Shown piece after piece: positions 35,201 through 44,200 of a stretch of 64,000 nucleotides of DNA (position 1 is its first letter; each line of letters opens with the position of its first letter). Origin of the DNA: JBOFSQ01 sp051651625 (lineage in GTDB: Bacteria > Planctomycetota > Planctomycetia > Pirellulales > Thermoguttaceae); assembly GCA_051651625.1 (NCBI GenBank), contig JBOFSQ010000101.1:1-64000 (forward strand). The letters run 5' to 3'. Position numbers and translations under genes: made by a program. The notes beneath the pieces were generated by a model, which was given only the letters and a program-made list of their open reading frames with translations, was not told where the DNA came from and searched no databases.

Positions 35201-35727
35201 TTCCCGGAATCGTCCTCGCCGACACCTTCACGATGCTGCAAGAAAAGAAACTCATCGACGAAAACAGCAAACGCGCCAAACGACAACGCGACAAAAAAAT
35301 CCGCGTCATCATCGGAAATCCGCCGTACTCGGCAGGACAACGTAGCGAAAATGACGCCAACAAAAATACGAAGTACAACACTCTCGACAAACGCATCGCG
35401 GACACTTATGCACGGCATTCAACAGCGGTGCTGAAAAACTCGGTCTACGATTCGTACATCCGCGCGATTCGCTGGGCAAGCGACAGAATCGGCGACAAAG
35501 GCGTCATCGGTTTTGTCACCAACGGCTCGTTCATTGACGGTAACGCGATGGACGGTCTCCGCAAATGTCTCGCCGAAGACTTTACCGACATCTACATTTT
35601 TAACTGTCGCGGTAACGCGCGAACGTCTGGCGAACAGCGACGCAAAGAAAAAGGGAACGTCTTTGACGCAGGAACGCGAACACCGGTTGCCATCACGATT
35701 CTCGTCAAGAATCCTGATAAGAGATGA
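32233..35727 (+). CDS. Type ISP restriction-modification enzyme, N-terminal part (nuclease-helicase-methyltransferase)
   Basis: An 1164-aa protein. The N-terminal Mrr-like PD-(D/E)XK nuclease has TGIDLVAE and FVAIQCKCY (residues about 66-88). The SF2 helicase has ACGTGKTFTSLKIAERF near 204, VICDEAHRTTG near 336, TATPRLY and QSVGRVMRKAPGKEYGY. A helical coupler leads to the gamma-type N6-adenine methyltransferase with DPFTGTGTFIVRLL and NPPYSAGQRSENDAN near 1030. This is the LlaGI/LlaBIII single-chain architecture. GAGGGAG precedes the ATG at 32233. The frame ends after VAITILVKNPDKR, just before the C-terminal target-recognition part, where a RAYT element is inserted; the rest is at 36703-38172. 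A palindromic repeat is also read in frame (35119-35193). Confidence 0.9.
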   Translation: MSTPEHATTFHDVLNELRNAATDSADLGTRFEQLMCAYFKHEASYAEQFSKIWRWCDFPHRDNKPDTGIDLVAENCDGSGFVAIQCKCYDEDATVAKSDIDSFLATSSKAPSPKAKFVRRIIVSTTANWSKHAEDTRHNQTPPVQLIGLDDLNESNIDWSRFSAKHPSNLVTKAKKELRPHQVTAVDAVCEGFKTVDRGKMIMACGTGKTFTSLKIAERFAGRGGNVVFLVPSLSLLSQTLHEWQAESAIPLRCYAVCSDEKVGKRAGKDDDHIATTPDDLAIPATTNARTLAQHFVDNTAKHRGALTVVFATYQSIEVLNTAQKKHGVPEFDLVICDEAHRTTGVTLASEDESQFVRVHDEKFLRAKRRLYMTATPRLYTAESKKKADDAGAILCSMDDEKVYGKELYKLGFSEAVEKDLLADYKVIVLSVNEKYISRIIQREFAKNGSKDELTLGDAAKMIGCWNGLSKKFTDDTASTRKKHTHNSPMRRAVCFTSLIAHSKRFRDEFAGIIGEYLKQDKADKHALSCEVEHVDGKMDALQRNKHLQWLKEDTAKQKNYCRILSNAKCLSEGVDVPALDAVIFLNPRKSQVDVVQSVGRVMRKAPGKEYGYIILPVAVPEGTTPHEALDNNEAYRVVWEVLQALRAHDDRFEILINQIELNKEKPDKIIHDYIGDDTEHDSSDATSGDSLVRQEQLRFEEIEEWRNALFAKIVIKCGEKRYWEQWASDVAEIAKKHSDKIRELLSVEEHDLQFQNFLAGLRLDLNPDITEDDAIEMLSQHLITKPVFDALFGNSEFTAHNPVSQAMEKMITLLEDVQRETERDSLTKFYESVKKRATGVDNAAGKQKIVIELYDKFFKTAFPLMAQRLGIVYTPIEVVDFILHSVDYVLRTEFGGGFNAKGNDILDPFTGTGTFIVRLLQSGLIEPKNLRHEYEHEIHANELVLLAYYIAAINIENTFHEVVSGQLSVASEEKKSDHRPLSTDHYLPFPGIVLADTFTMLQEKKLIDENSKRAKRQRDKKIRVIIGNPPYSAGQRSENDANKNTKYNTLDKRIADTYARHSTAVLKNSVYDSYIRAIRWASDRIGDKGVIGFVTNGSFIDGNAMDGLRKCLAEDFTDIYIFNCRGNARTSGEQRRKEKGNVFDAGTRTPVAITILVKNPDKR
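35119..35193. repeat. In-frame palindromic repeat in the ISP methyltransferase domain
   Basis: GTGGTTAGTGGGCAGTTGTC at the left end faces ACCACTGTCCACTGACCACT at the right end, built from a GTCAGTGG/CCACTGAC heptamer. It is translated as VVSGQLSVASEEKKSDHRPL + STDHY, a low-complexity insert between two conserved strands. A sister copy lies at 37561-37624. Confidence 0.85.
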
Positions 35728-35915
35728 GAACGAATTAACGGCCAATCAACCATAATTCAACCCCTACGGGGTTGCGGGATTTTTATTTCATTTTCGTCTA
35801 CCATAATTCAACCCCTAGCGGGGTTGGGGGACAATCCCGTCGGGATTGAATTATGGTAGAAAACCGTTGGCCCCAAAAAATCCCCAACCCCATCGGGGTT
35901 GAATTATGGTAGAAC
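35726..35915. repeat. Left direct repeat (REP-like array) flanking RAYT 2
   Basis: It runs from GAGAACGAAT through three ATAATTCAACCCC...-type palindromes: ACCCCTACGGGGT, ACCCCTAGCGGGGT and its inverted partner AATCCCGTCGGGATT, then AACCCCATCGGGGTT. Each is bordered by TACCATAATTC or GAATTATGGTA. The order and spacing match 36522-36697 closely, so the array is duplicated around the transposase. Confidence 0.88.
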
Positions 35916-35930
35916 AATTATGGTGGAACA

Positions 35931-36425
35931 ATGGCAAACACATACACGCAATTAAACGTCCATTTAGTTTTCGCCGTTTCGGAACGGGCGTGCATTATTT
36001 CGCGTGAACTTGGCGACGAATTGCATTCGTACATCACCGGTATTTTGAAAAATCACGGTTGCTATCCGTTAGCGGTGAATGGTTATCGGGATCATGTCCA
36101 TCTGTTTTTTGAGTTGAATCCGGTAAAATCTGTTTCAGAAATAGCAAAAGAGGTCAAACGGTGCAGTAGCCATTGGATCAACGAAAACAGACGTATTCCC
36201 GCACATTTTCGTTGGCAAGAAGGTTATGCTGCGTTTTCGTATGCGCGTTCGCAAAGAGACGTGGTTGTTCGCTACATTATGAATCAAGAAGAGCACCATA
36301 AATCGCAATCGTTTCGGGATGAATACATGGATACGATGCGCAAGTTTGAGATTGAATGCGACGAAAGATATGTTTTCAAATGGATTGGAGACGAAGCGTT
36401 GGTTCAAAAATCCCCATTCCCGTAG
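35931..36425 (+). mobile_element. REP-associated tyrosine transposase (RAYT / IS200-like TnpA) 2
   Basis: This CDS encodes a 164-aa Y1 HUH transposase. MANTYTQLNVHLVFAVSERA opens the fold, GYRDHVHLFFELNP holds the HUH pair (HVH), and the helix VVVRYIMNQEEHHKSQ carries the candidate catalytic Tyr. It is only distantly similar to RAYT 1 and is associated with a different palindrome family (ACCCCTACGGGGT type), present as a direct repeat on each side (35726-35915, 36522-36697). The element separates the two halves of a type ISP restriction enzyme. TGGTGG upstream is a plausible SD derived from the last partial palindrome. Confidence 0.9.
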
Positions 36426-36521
36426 GACTGGAAGCCAACGCCGCTAGGCGTTGAATTATGGTAGAAAAAATGTTCGCCCAAACAATCCCCAATCCCGTCG
36501 GGATTGAAGGACAAACCCACC

Positions 36522-36697
36522 GAGAACGAATCAACCATAATTCAACCCCTACGGGGTTGCCGTTTTTTTTCATTTCGTTTTCTACCATAATTCAACCCCT
36601 AGCGGGGTTGGGGGACAATCCCGTAGGGATTGAATTATGGTAGAACGTTGGCCCCAACAATCCCCAATCCCGTCGGGATTGAATTATGGTAGGAAAA
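36522..36697. repeat. Right direct repeat (REP-like array) flanking RAYT 2
   Basis: It begins GAGAACGAATCAACCATAAT and repeats the same series of palindromes as 35726-35915, ending GAATTATGGTAGGAAAA. An extra partial series (36440-36510) lies between the transposase and this copy. Its last bases, TAGGAAAATCAAC, provide the SD-like AGGA for the downstream half-gene at 36703. Confidence 0.88.
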
Positions 36698-36702
36698 TCA
36701 AC

Positions 36703-38172
36703 ATGCAAAAGACACAAGACAAAAAACTGGCGACGATCCACTACCACGACATCGGCGATTATCTCGACCGCGAAGAAAAGTTGCAAATCTTGCGCGATGT
36801 CAAGAGCATTGAACACGTTGCGTGGGAAATCATCACGCCGAACGAAAAACACGACTGGATCAATCAACGCGATGATGTATTCGATGAGTTTCTGACACTT
36901 GGCGGCGAGACAAGCTCGGTGTTTGAAGTTCATTCAACCGGACTCAAAACAAACCGTGATGCGTGGTGTTACAATTTCTCGTCCAAAAAGTTGGCATCCA
37001 ACATGCGACGGATGATTGCGTTTTACAATGAACAGGTTGCGGCGTATCGTGAGCATTGCGAAATCTACGTCAAGAACGCAAAAAAACCAGAAGACTTTAT
37101 CGACAATGACGACACAAAAATCAGTTGGACACGCGACCTCAAAACACGGCTTGGCAAGTGTTCACCGTGTGAGTTTCACAAAACATCACTTGTGCCAAGT
37201 GTCTATCGTCCATTTTGTAAACACGCGGCGTATTTTCATCGTCACTTCAACGCTCACGTCGGACATCTTCCGCAGATTTTTCCAGAGCCGGGAATTGAAA
37301 ACGTGGTTATCTGCATCGAAGGTACCGGTAGTCAAGTTCCTTTCAGTACACTTGTTTCCGACACATTGCCAGATTTTCATTTGTTTAGCGTGTCGCAATG
37401 TTTCCCCTTCTACACATACGAGCGTGCGGATGGTGAGTCGAATCGTGGTCGTCTTGTTTCGGAGCGTGTGTCGGAGGGAGGCGAACGAGTTGGCGATTAC
37501 ATTCGTCGTGAGAACATATCGGACGCGATGCTTGCGAAGTTTCGGGCGCGGTATGGGGAGAGTGGTCAGTTGTCAGTGGTCGGTGGTCAGAAACTGGCCA
37601 CTGACCACCGGCCACTAACCACTACGAAGCACGACATTTTCTACTACGTCTACGGCGTACTCAATAGCCCGGAATATCGAGAACGTTTTTCGGCGGAGCT
37701 GAAGAAGCAGTTACCGCGAATCCCGTTTGCGACGGACTTTTGGGGGTTCGCGGACGCGGGCCGCAAACTTGCGGAGCTGCATTTGAATTACGAAACGGGC
37801 GTTGAGTATCCGCTTGAGGAACGTTGGACGAACGGCAACGCCAAGAACACCGCGCACGATTACCGTGTGACGAAGATGAAGTTCGTAAACAAGAACGACA
37901 AGTCGGCGATTGCGTACAATTCGCATTTGACGTTAACGGGGATTCCTGCGGAGGCGTACCGATTTGTTGTGAACGGCAAATCGGCGATAGAGTGGATTTT
38001 GGACCGCTACCAAAAGACGACGCACAAAGACAGCGGCATCGAAAACGACCCAAACGACTGGTGTACCGAACACAACACGCCCGACTACATCGTTCGCCTC
38101 ATCAAACGTGTAACCCACTTGAGCGTTGAGAGCGTGAAGATAGTTGAGCGGCTGCCGAAGTTGGAGTGGTGA
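36703..38172 (+). CDS. Type ISP restriction-modification enzyme, C-terminal part (methyltransferase tail and target recognition)
   Basis: A 489-aa protein. MQKTQDKKLATIHYHDIGDY + LDREEKLQIL is the sequence that follows V-K-N-P in intact ISP enzymes, so this is the continuation of 32233-35727. The remainder (TGLKTNRDAWCYNFSSKKLA, VPSVYRPFCKHAAYFHRHF, DIFYYVYGVLNSPEYRERFS) is the C-terminal target-recognition/type ISP C-terminal specificity domain. The two parts add to about 1650 aa, near the usual size of about 1570-1610 once the repeat insertions are discounted. AGGA 8 nt before the ATG comes from the RAYT repeat, so separate translation is possible. Both parts are otherwise undamaged, so either a split functional enzyme or a recent inactivation fits. 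Confidence 0.87.
   Translation: MQKTQDKKLATIHYHDIGDYLDREEKLQILRDVKSIEHVAWEIITPNEKHDWINQRDDVFDEFLTLGGETSSVFEVHSTGLKTNRDAWCYNFSSKKLASNMRRMIAFYNEQVAAYREHCEIYVKNAKKPEDFIDNDDTKISWTRDLKTRLGKCSPCEFHKTSLVPSVYRPFCKHAAYFHRHFNAHVGHLPQIFPEPGIENVVICIEGTGSQVPFSTLVSDTLPDFHLFSVSQCFPFYTYERADGESNRGRLVSERVSEGGERVGDYIRRENISDAMLAKFRARYGESGQLSVVGGQKLATDHRPLTTTKHDIFYYVYGVLNSPEYRERFSAELKKQLPRIPFATDFWGFADAGRKLAELHLNYETGVEYPLEERWTNGNAKNTAHDYRVTKMKFVNKNDKSAIAYNSHLTLTGIPAEAYRFVVNGKSAIEWILDRYQKTTHKDSGIENDPNDWCTEHNTPDYIVRLIKRVTHLSVESVKIVERLPKLEW
37561..37624. repeat. In-frame palindromic repeat in the ISP C-terminal part
   Basis: AGTGGTCAGTTGTCAGTGGT faces CCACTGACCACCGGCCACTA across a short centre. It is translated as SGQLSVVGGQKLATDHRPLT between FRARYGE and TTKHDIFYYVYGVL, where related enzymes run straight through. 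Same repeat family as 35119-35193. Confidence 0.87.
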
Positions 38173-38231
38173 ACGAGACGACACACAATTCCGTTTTTTG
38201 ATGGGCGCATTCTTACTTACTCGGTGAAGTT

Positions 38232-41200
38232 ATGAATAGACAACACAATCCAGCAGATGGAGAACGAAATGCAATTTCGGGGTATGATAATCAGTACCGC
38301 ATTGCAGCTTCGTTAATACTTAATGCGCTTATAAAACGCACTCTGACCTGCGTAAGAATAGCCGATCCTAGAGCCGAACGAGTTGACGATTTTCAAATTG
38401 AGCAGATGGGCACAATTGATGCTTACCAGATCAAATGGTCTCGTTTTCCGGGTAGTTTTACTTACTCAAGTCTTACCACGCCTAATACGCAAAAGAATCA
38501 ACCGTCGATTATCAGTCAGCTTGCAAGCGGCTGGAAGAGGATAAAAGAGACGCATCATACAAAACAGGTTTTTGTCCATTTTGTTACAAATGACATTGCT
38601 TCGAGTAATGGTTGTCAAGGGCAACGACTGCCATCTGGAAGAAGCCCGAATCTCGCGGCGTTCATTGCCGAGGTGTGGAATCCGATGCAAAACGAGCAAA
38701 AGCCTATTCCTGATGACTGGCAGGATTTTTTGGAAAACCTGCGTAAAACGACCGAACTAACAGATGAAGAATTTTACGAGTTTGCCAGATTCTGTAAATT
38801 TGATTTTGGGTGGAAAAACAACGGGACTGATTTGCATCTGTTACAACAACGCCATTCTAGCGAAGAAGATATTCAGCACATAAAATCGACATTATTTACG
38901 TCCGTTGCTTCGCCGGAACGAATTATTGAAATGTCGAGAGCGGAACTTGTCAAGCGGTTGGGTTGGCAAGACAGGGTTGAAATGAAGAATGTTCATGCTT
39001 TTCCTCGTCCTATTTTGGGATACTGTGAAATTGCAGAAACAGTTGAATCACTTCAAAAGGCAATCGAGCAAAGCACCTCCGGCTATTTGGCGTTGATCGG
39101 GACACCGGGGGCTGGAAAATCGACACTCGTGTCAAACTTATTCCATCCCTTACACCGCATCATTCACTATTATTCGTATGTTCCAAACGCAGAAACGACC
39201 GGTGTCCTACGGGGGGAGTCCGATGTATTCTTACATGACTTGGTGCTACTTTTGCAGCAGCATGGAATTGTCGGCCACAGTGCGTTGGTGACATTCGAGA
39301 GAGAGGTTTTACTCTCATTGTTGTCGGCGCAGCTTGGGGAAGCAAGCGAAAACTTTCGCAGGACGGGTAGAAAAACGGTTATTGTCCTTGATGGTCTCGA
39401 CCATATTCCAAGAGAACAAAACCCGCAAAGATCGTTCTTGGAAGATTTATATCCGCCAAACGACGTACCGAAAGGTGTCATATTTTTGCTCTCTACACAA
39501 ACAATTGAACTTGCGGGCATTTCAGCAGCAATCAAAGAACAACTCAAAAAAGATAATCGCACAATCACACTCGCTCCTATTCCGCGAAGCGAGTTAATGC
39601 GGTGGCTTTCTGCTTGGGATAAGGTGGCGTTATCCCCAGAGCAGATTCAGAAATTGTTTGAATTAACAGGTGGGCATCCACTTGCCATCTATTTGGTTCT
39701 AAATGAAATTGCTCAAAAAGCGGGAGAAATGGATGTTGACTCAATTCTCGGAAGCACGATTCCATTTTCTGATAATGTCACGACTGGATATGAATCTCTT
39801 TGGGACCGTGAAATTGTTGCGAAAAAACTGACAGATGAAAAAGATTTTCTCGCCAAGATAGCTCGATTGCGCAATGGGTTCGACAAAGACTTGGCCCGAC
39901 TTCTTGCCTCCGGCTCTGATAATGTAATCGAGCACTTTCTCAAAATCTGGCAGAGATTGTTCTTGCAGGAGAATGGAAAGTGGATGCCGTTCCACAATAG
40001 TATCATTCAGTTCCTGCGAGAAAAAACCTCGGAAGACGCATTTGGAGACAATGATCCCAATCGCCATAAAGCTTATCACGCCGCCATTGCTGTCGCATTA
40101 CAATCTCTCCCAGTTGAAAACACGAAGTGGTGGGACTTGGCTTTTCATCTCTGTGAATCTGCGCAGTATGATGAACTACTGAAAATGGTCACTGTTGAAA
40201 ACGTAATTGCCCAATCCAAGCAATTTAGACCGCTTGAAGACGTAAAGGAAGAAATTCTGCTCGGTTTTCGCGCATGTAAAGAGACGGGAAACTACGCAGA
40301 ATTTGTCCGTCTGATTTTCGTGATGCTCGATCTGGAAGTGCGAAGCTGGAACATTGATGGAATGTGCGACTTGCGTGCGACAGATTGTTTTATCAACATG
40401 CTTGGGCATGACAAGAGTTTGGAATCGGTGGTATTTAGCCACATATTTCGCGGAAGTGCCCTTTCTATCCATGACAGTGAAGCATTCATTGCCGCCAAGA
40501 AATTGAAATTGTTAGGATACGAGCGTGAAGGTAAAAAAATATACGAACTTGCGGAGCCGTGGAGAATACTAAAAGGTGGTAGTAGAGCAGATGGCGATCA
40601 TAGTTATTATCACGGCATTTTGATCGAATGGGCAAAAACGGCACCATGTTTTCGTAGTTTTGATGTGATAGAGTCGATGATTGTGAATCTGAAAGATGCG
40701 GAATGGGCGAAACCAAGCCCCCCGGAACATAATCGCCGTGGATTAGAAAGTGACGACATAGATATTGACGAAATAATTACGTCGTTATTTTTCCATGCGG
40801 GTGCGACTTATCTCAAACTTGGCGACATGTCAACTGCGGACAAGGTTCGAGAAATACTTGTTGCCCGTAATGATTCGTATTATTTGTACTGGTTTTATCG
40901 GCATCTTGCCCATGATTATGAGTCAAGCGACAACGATAAGTCTCTGGAATATGGTCGTAAAGCAATTGCAATCGCCGAACAAGACGACATTTTGGAAGAT
41001 TGTTTTCTCGACGCAGCAGAATATGTGTTCTTCACGTTTAACGATAAAGGGCGAGCGAAAAAATTGTTTGAGCGTGTGTCTCGTTCATGTCTTGGTGGAT
41101 ACAACAAGGCAGATCGCATATTTGACTGTTTTCGGTATTTCCAGATGTTATGTGCGTTCGGTGACAGTATTGACGCAACGAAAATTATTCCGACACCGGA

Positions 41201-44200
41201 AAAAGATTCTGATTTACCACTTGTTTTGTTCGAACGGGCGTTGCTTTTACTTGCCAACCTCAAGACGCAGCAGCGAATCAGCCAAACCATGCCCGCAGCA
41301 GTATTTCTGCGGGAAATAAAGCCGTTGCTCAATATCTTCCAAAATATTAGTTCAATAACAAGGGGGTATAGTGAAGCAAGGAATGATGTGATCAATTTAC
41401 GGAACCGGTTTTTAGGATTGATAGTTGAAACTGTTGCAGAGCAAAGCGATGAACACTTGGCTGCCGTTGCAAACTACATCTTCGACGAGTGGCAACCAGA
41501 GCATTTTCCTGACTCCGATAAACTCGAAGTCTTGCGAAAACTATGGAAGGTGGGCTATGACGAGAAATTTTGTCGTCAGCGAGCCAAGCAAGTTGCGGAA
41601 GATTTTTGTCAATCAGATTATGAATGGGACACATACCTTTCGTATGCGAACAAATTCGCGGATGTCTTGGCAGAGATGGGGAATGTCGACGAAGCGAAAA
41701 AAATTCTCGGCGACGTTCTGTTTAAATCGTATGGTATTGCCGGTCGAAAAGACTACCAAATGGAACGCTGGCTTAAGTGGTTAGACAAGGCAAATGAGGA
41801 ATTCCCTGATGACACTGAAAAACGTATTCGTTTTGCACTAAAAAGTGTTTTATCGCTCAAAAATGCCGAATCAATATATGGCGCAGCAAATTTGTTAATT
41901 AAATCCGCTTATCGCTGGAAACCAGAAGCAGCATTTAGGATCGCGGTTATCTTGGCGGAAAATGGCGTCGTCGATTTACCGAGTGGATTGCAGGATTTTT
42001 TTGAAATGGCAGCAAAAGATGAATCAGCAAATCCGCTGATCATTAAAACTCTTGTGTGCAGTATTCTCATGCCAATTTGCACGAACGGCGACCCTTCAAT
42101 TATCAAAAACCTGCTTGCCAGAACTGATGTTCAAGAAAATACCAAAGAACTGGCTCAAGAGCTATTTCAAGCTGCGTCAACCTTATCCGCGCAAAAACCA
42201 AGAGCCGAGTGGCTTGAAGGTGTCAAGGAACATCTGCCTGCCCTTTTTGATGACGAAAATAATACGGATGAGGTTGACGACGAGGAAGGGCATTTCAATT
42301 TTAGGGATAGTTTAGTATTAGAATCGGGAAATGAAATTTCTAAGGAAGACGCTTATGAGCAGGCAAAAACTGTTGAAAGGTTTCTTGCTTTGGTAAAGCA
42401 GCAGAAACGAAATTCCTACTTTCTTTGGCATGATTGGTTTGAATCGTGGCTGCCAACTCTTTCCAATGACGAAATATACCGAGTTCAACAAGAATTGTCT
42501 TCGCTAAACGATCAGCACTCACTACAGATACTATGCCTAGAAAGATTGACAGGGATCATTGGCGACGAGCCATTATTTGAAGCAGCACATAAACTCTTGC
42601 TGGAGCGTAATCAATATAGCAACGGTTTGCTTCGTTCACAGCATAGTATTGACGCAGCCAAAATGATGATCAGTTTGAACTCGAAAAAGGCTCATCCGTT
42701 GATTTTGGAAGCTATTCTTGACGACATACAATTCGACAGTGATGATGCTCGGTCATGTACTGCAAATCTCGAAATTCTTCAGGAATTGGTGGTTGCTCCA
42801 GTTAGCTCTTATGAAATTTGGACCCGAATTGAATCCTACTTACAGCCATCTCTAAATTCCTTCGCCACCGCAGCAGAGGTTTCCCTTTGTGCCGATGATA
42901 AAACATTGACGGCAAATGAAACCTTGATGTTGCTCGTGGAGTTTTGTCTTGACCACCCAATCTTTGTTTTGTCTGCTGGGTGTATGAAGTCAGTCCACGA
43001 CATGCTGAAGGCTGATATTCCTGAAATTCACGGAAAAATCAAGGATTGGCTTTCTTCGCAAAATGAGGGAATAGTCAGGGCGTGCCTTGTCGTCTTGCAA
43101 GGATTATGTCCGATAAATGAGTCTTTATTGCAGCTTTTGCTTTCGGATATTCAGGCTTTGACGTATTCCCGCGATATTGATATTCGCATGAGAGCCGTCG
43201 ATATTCTCCTCCAAAGAAATGGTATGCTAGTCCCTGCTCCACGAGAAACTGACAGCAGTCTGCTGAAACATTATTCCAATCAGCCGTTGGTTGATTCATA
43301 CATCCGGCTGGAAGACAAAGAAATCAAATCGACTTCGGTTCTCGAAGATTCTTTTGACCCACGAAATATCGTCGGTGCTTTTACGCCACATGTAGAGTGT
43401 ATTGCGCACTATTCGAGTATTCCAATGGAAAACTTACTCGCAAGAATTCACCAGATAATGCGGGAATTGGAAGATGAACCAAAGTGGAACAAAAACGCCG
43501 AAATGGACTTTCGACAAAAATGTGATTCGATGGGGTGTAGTTTTACCTTCCGTAGATTAAAAACGTATGTTCTTCAAAGAGCAATACTACACGTCTCTGG
43601 CGAGTTAGTTGATGCGGGAAAATTAGCCTATGACATTGCTTGCAAAATATACAAAACGCTACTTTACACCGAAGATTATGATGCTGTTCCAATCACGGCT
43701 TCAATTCGACCAAGTTTTATCACTCCCCCTGAATTTCCGTATGATGAGAAGAAGTATGAGTTGTGGTGCCTGTATAATTTTACAGATCAAGAAACAAAGG
43801 CGTTATTTACAGAACAAATCGAGGATTGGCATATACTCGCAGAACGAACTGTTTGGAAATCCGCATCAGGCTTGGTGGAAAAACACATCTCGACGCTTGT
43901 GCCGGAAGGAATGTTCTCTGAAATATCTGAAACGCGAAAACCATTTATTAACGTTCAAAGAATACAATATCGAAAGTACCATAGAGACATTCAAGGTACA
44001 TTCGCGCCGTTGCTTGTTATGAAAAACCAGCTATTTGATTCGAGATTTTTCGCTTCAGGCTGGTTTGCGTTCAATTCTCAAATTGCCGAGAAACTTGGAC
44101 TGACCCCTGCCGCAGACGATGGTTTATTTGCGTGGAAACATAATGACGAAATAGTTGCCAAAAGCACTTATTGGATGGATGGTCACCCGCATTTTCATTC

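Noticed and set aside
35740..36700. Possible CRISPR array from the regularly spaced ATTCAACCCC repeats
   Set aside because: Repeats are themselves palindromic, alternate in orientation, have irregular spacing and surround a Y1 transposase; this is a REP array.
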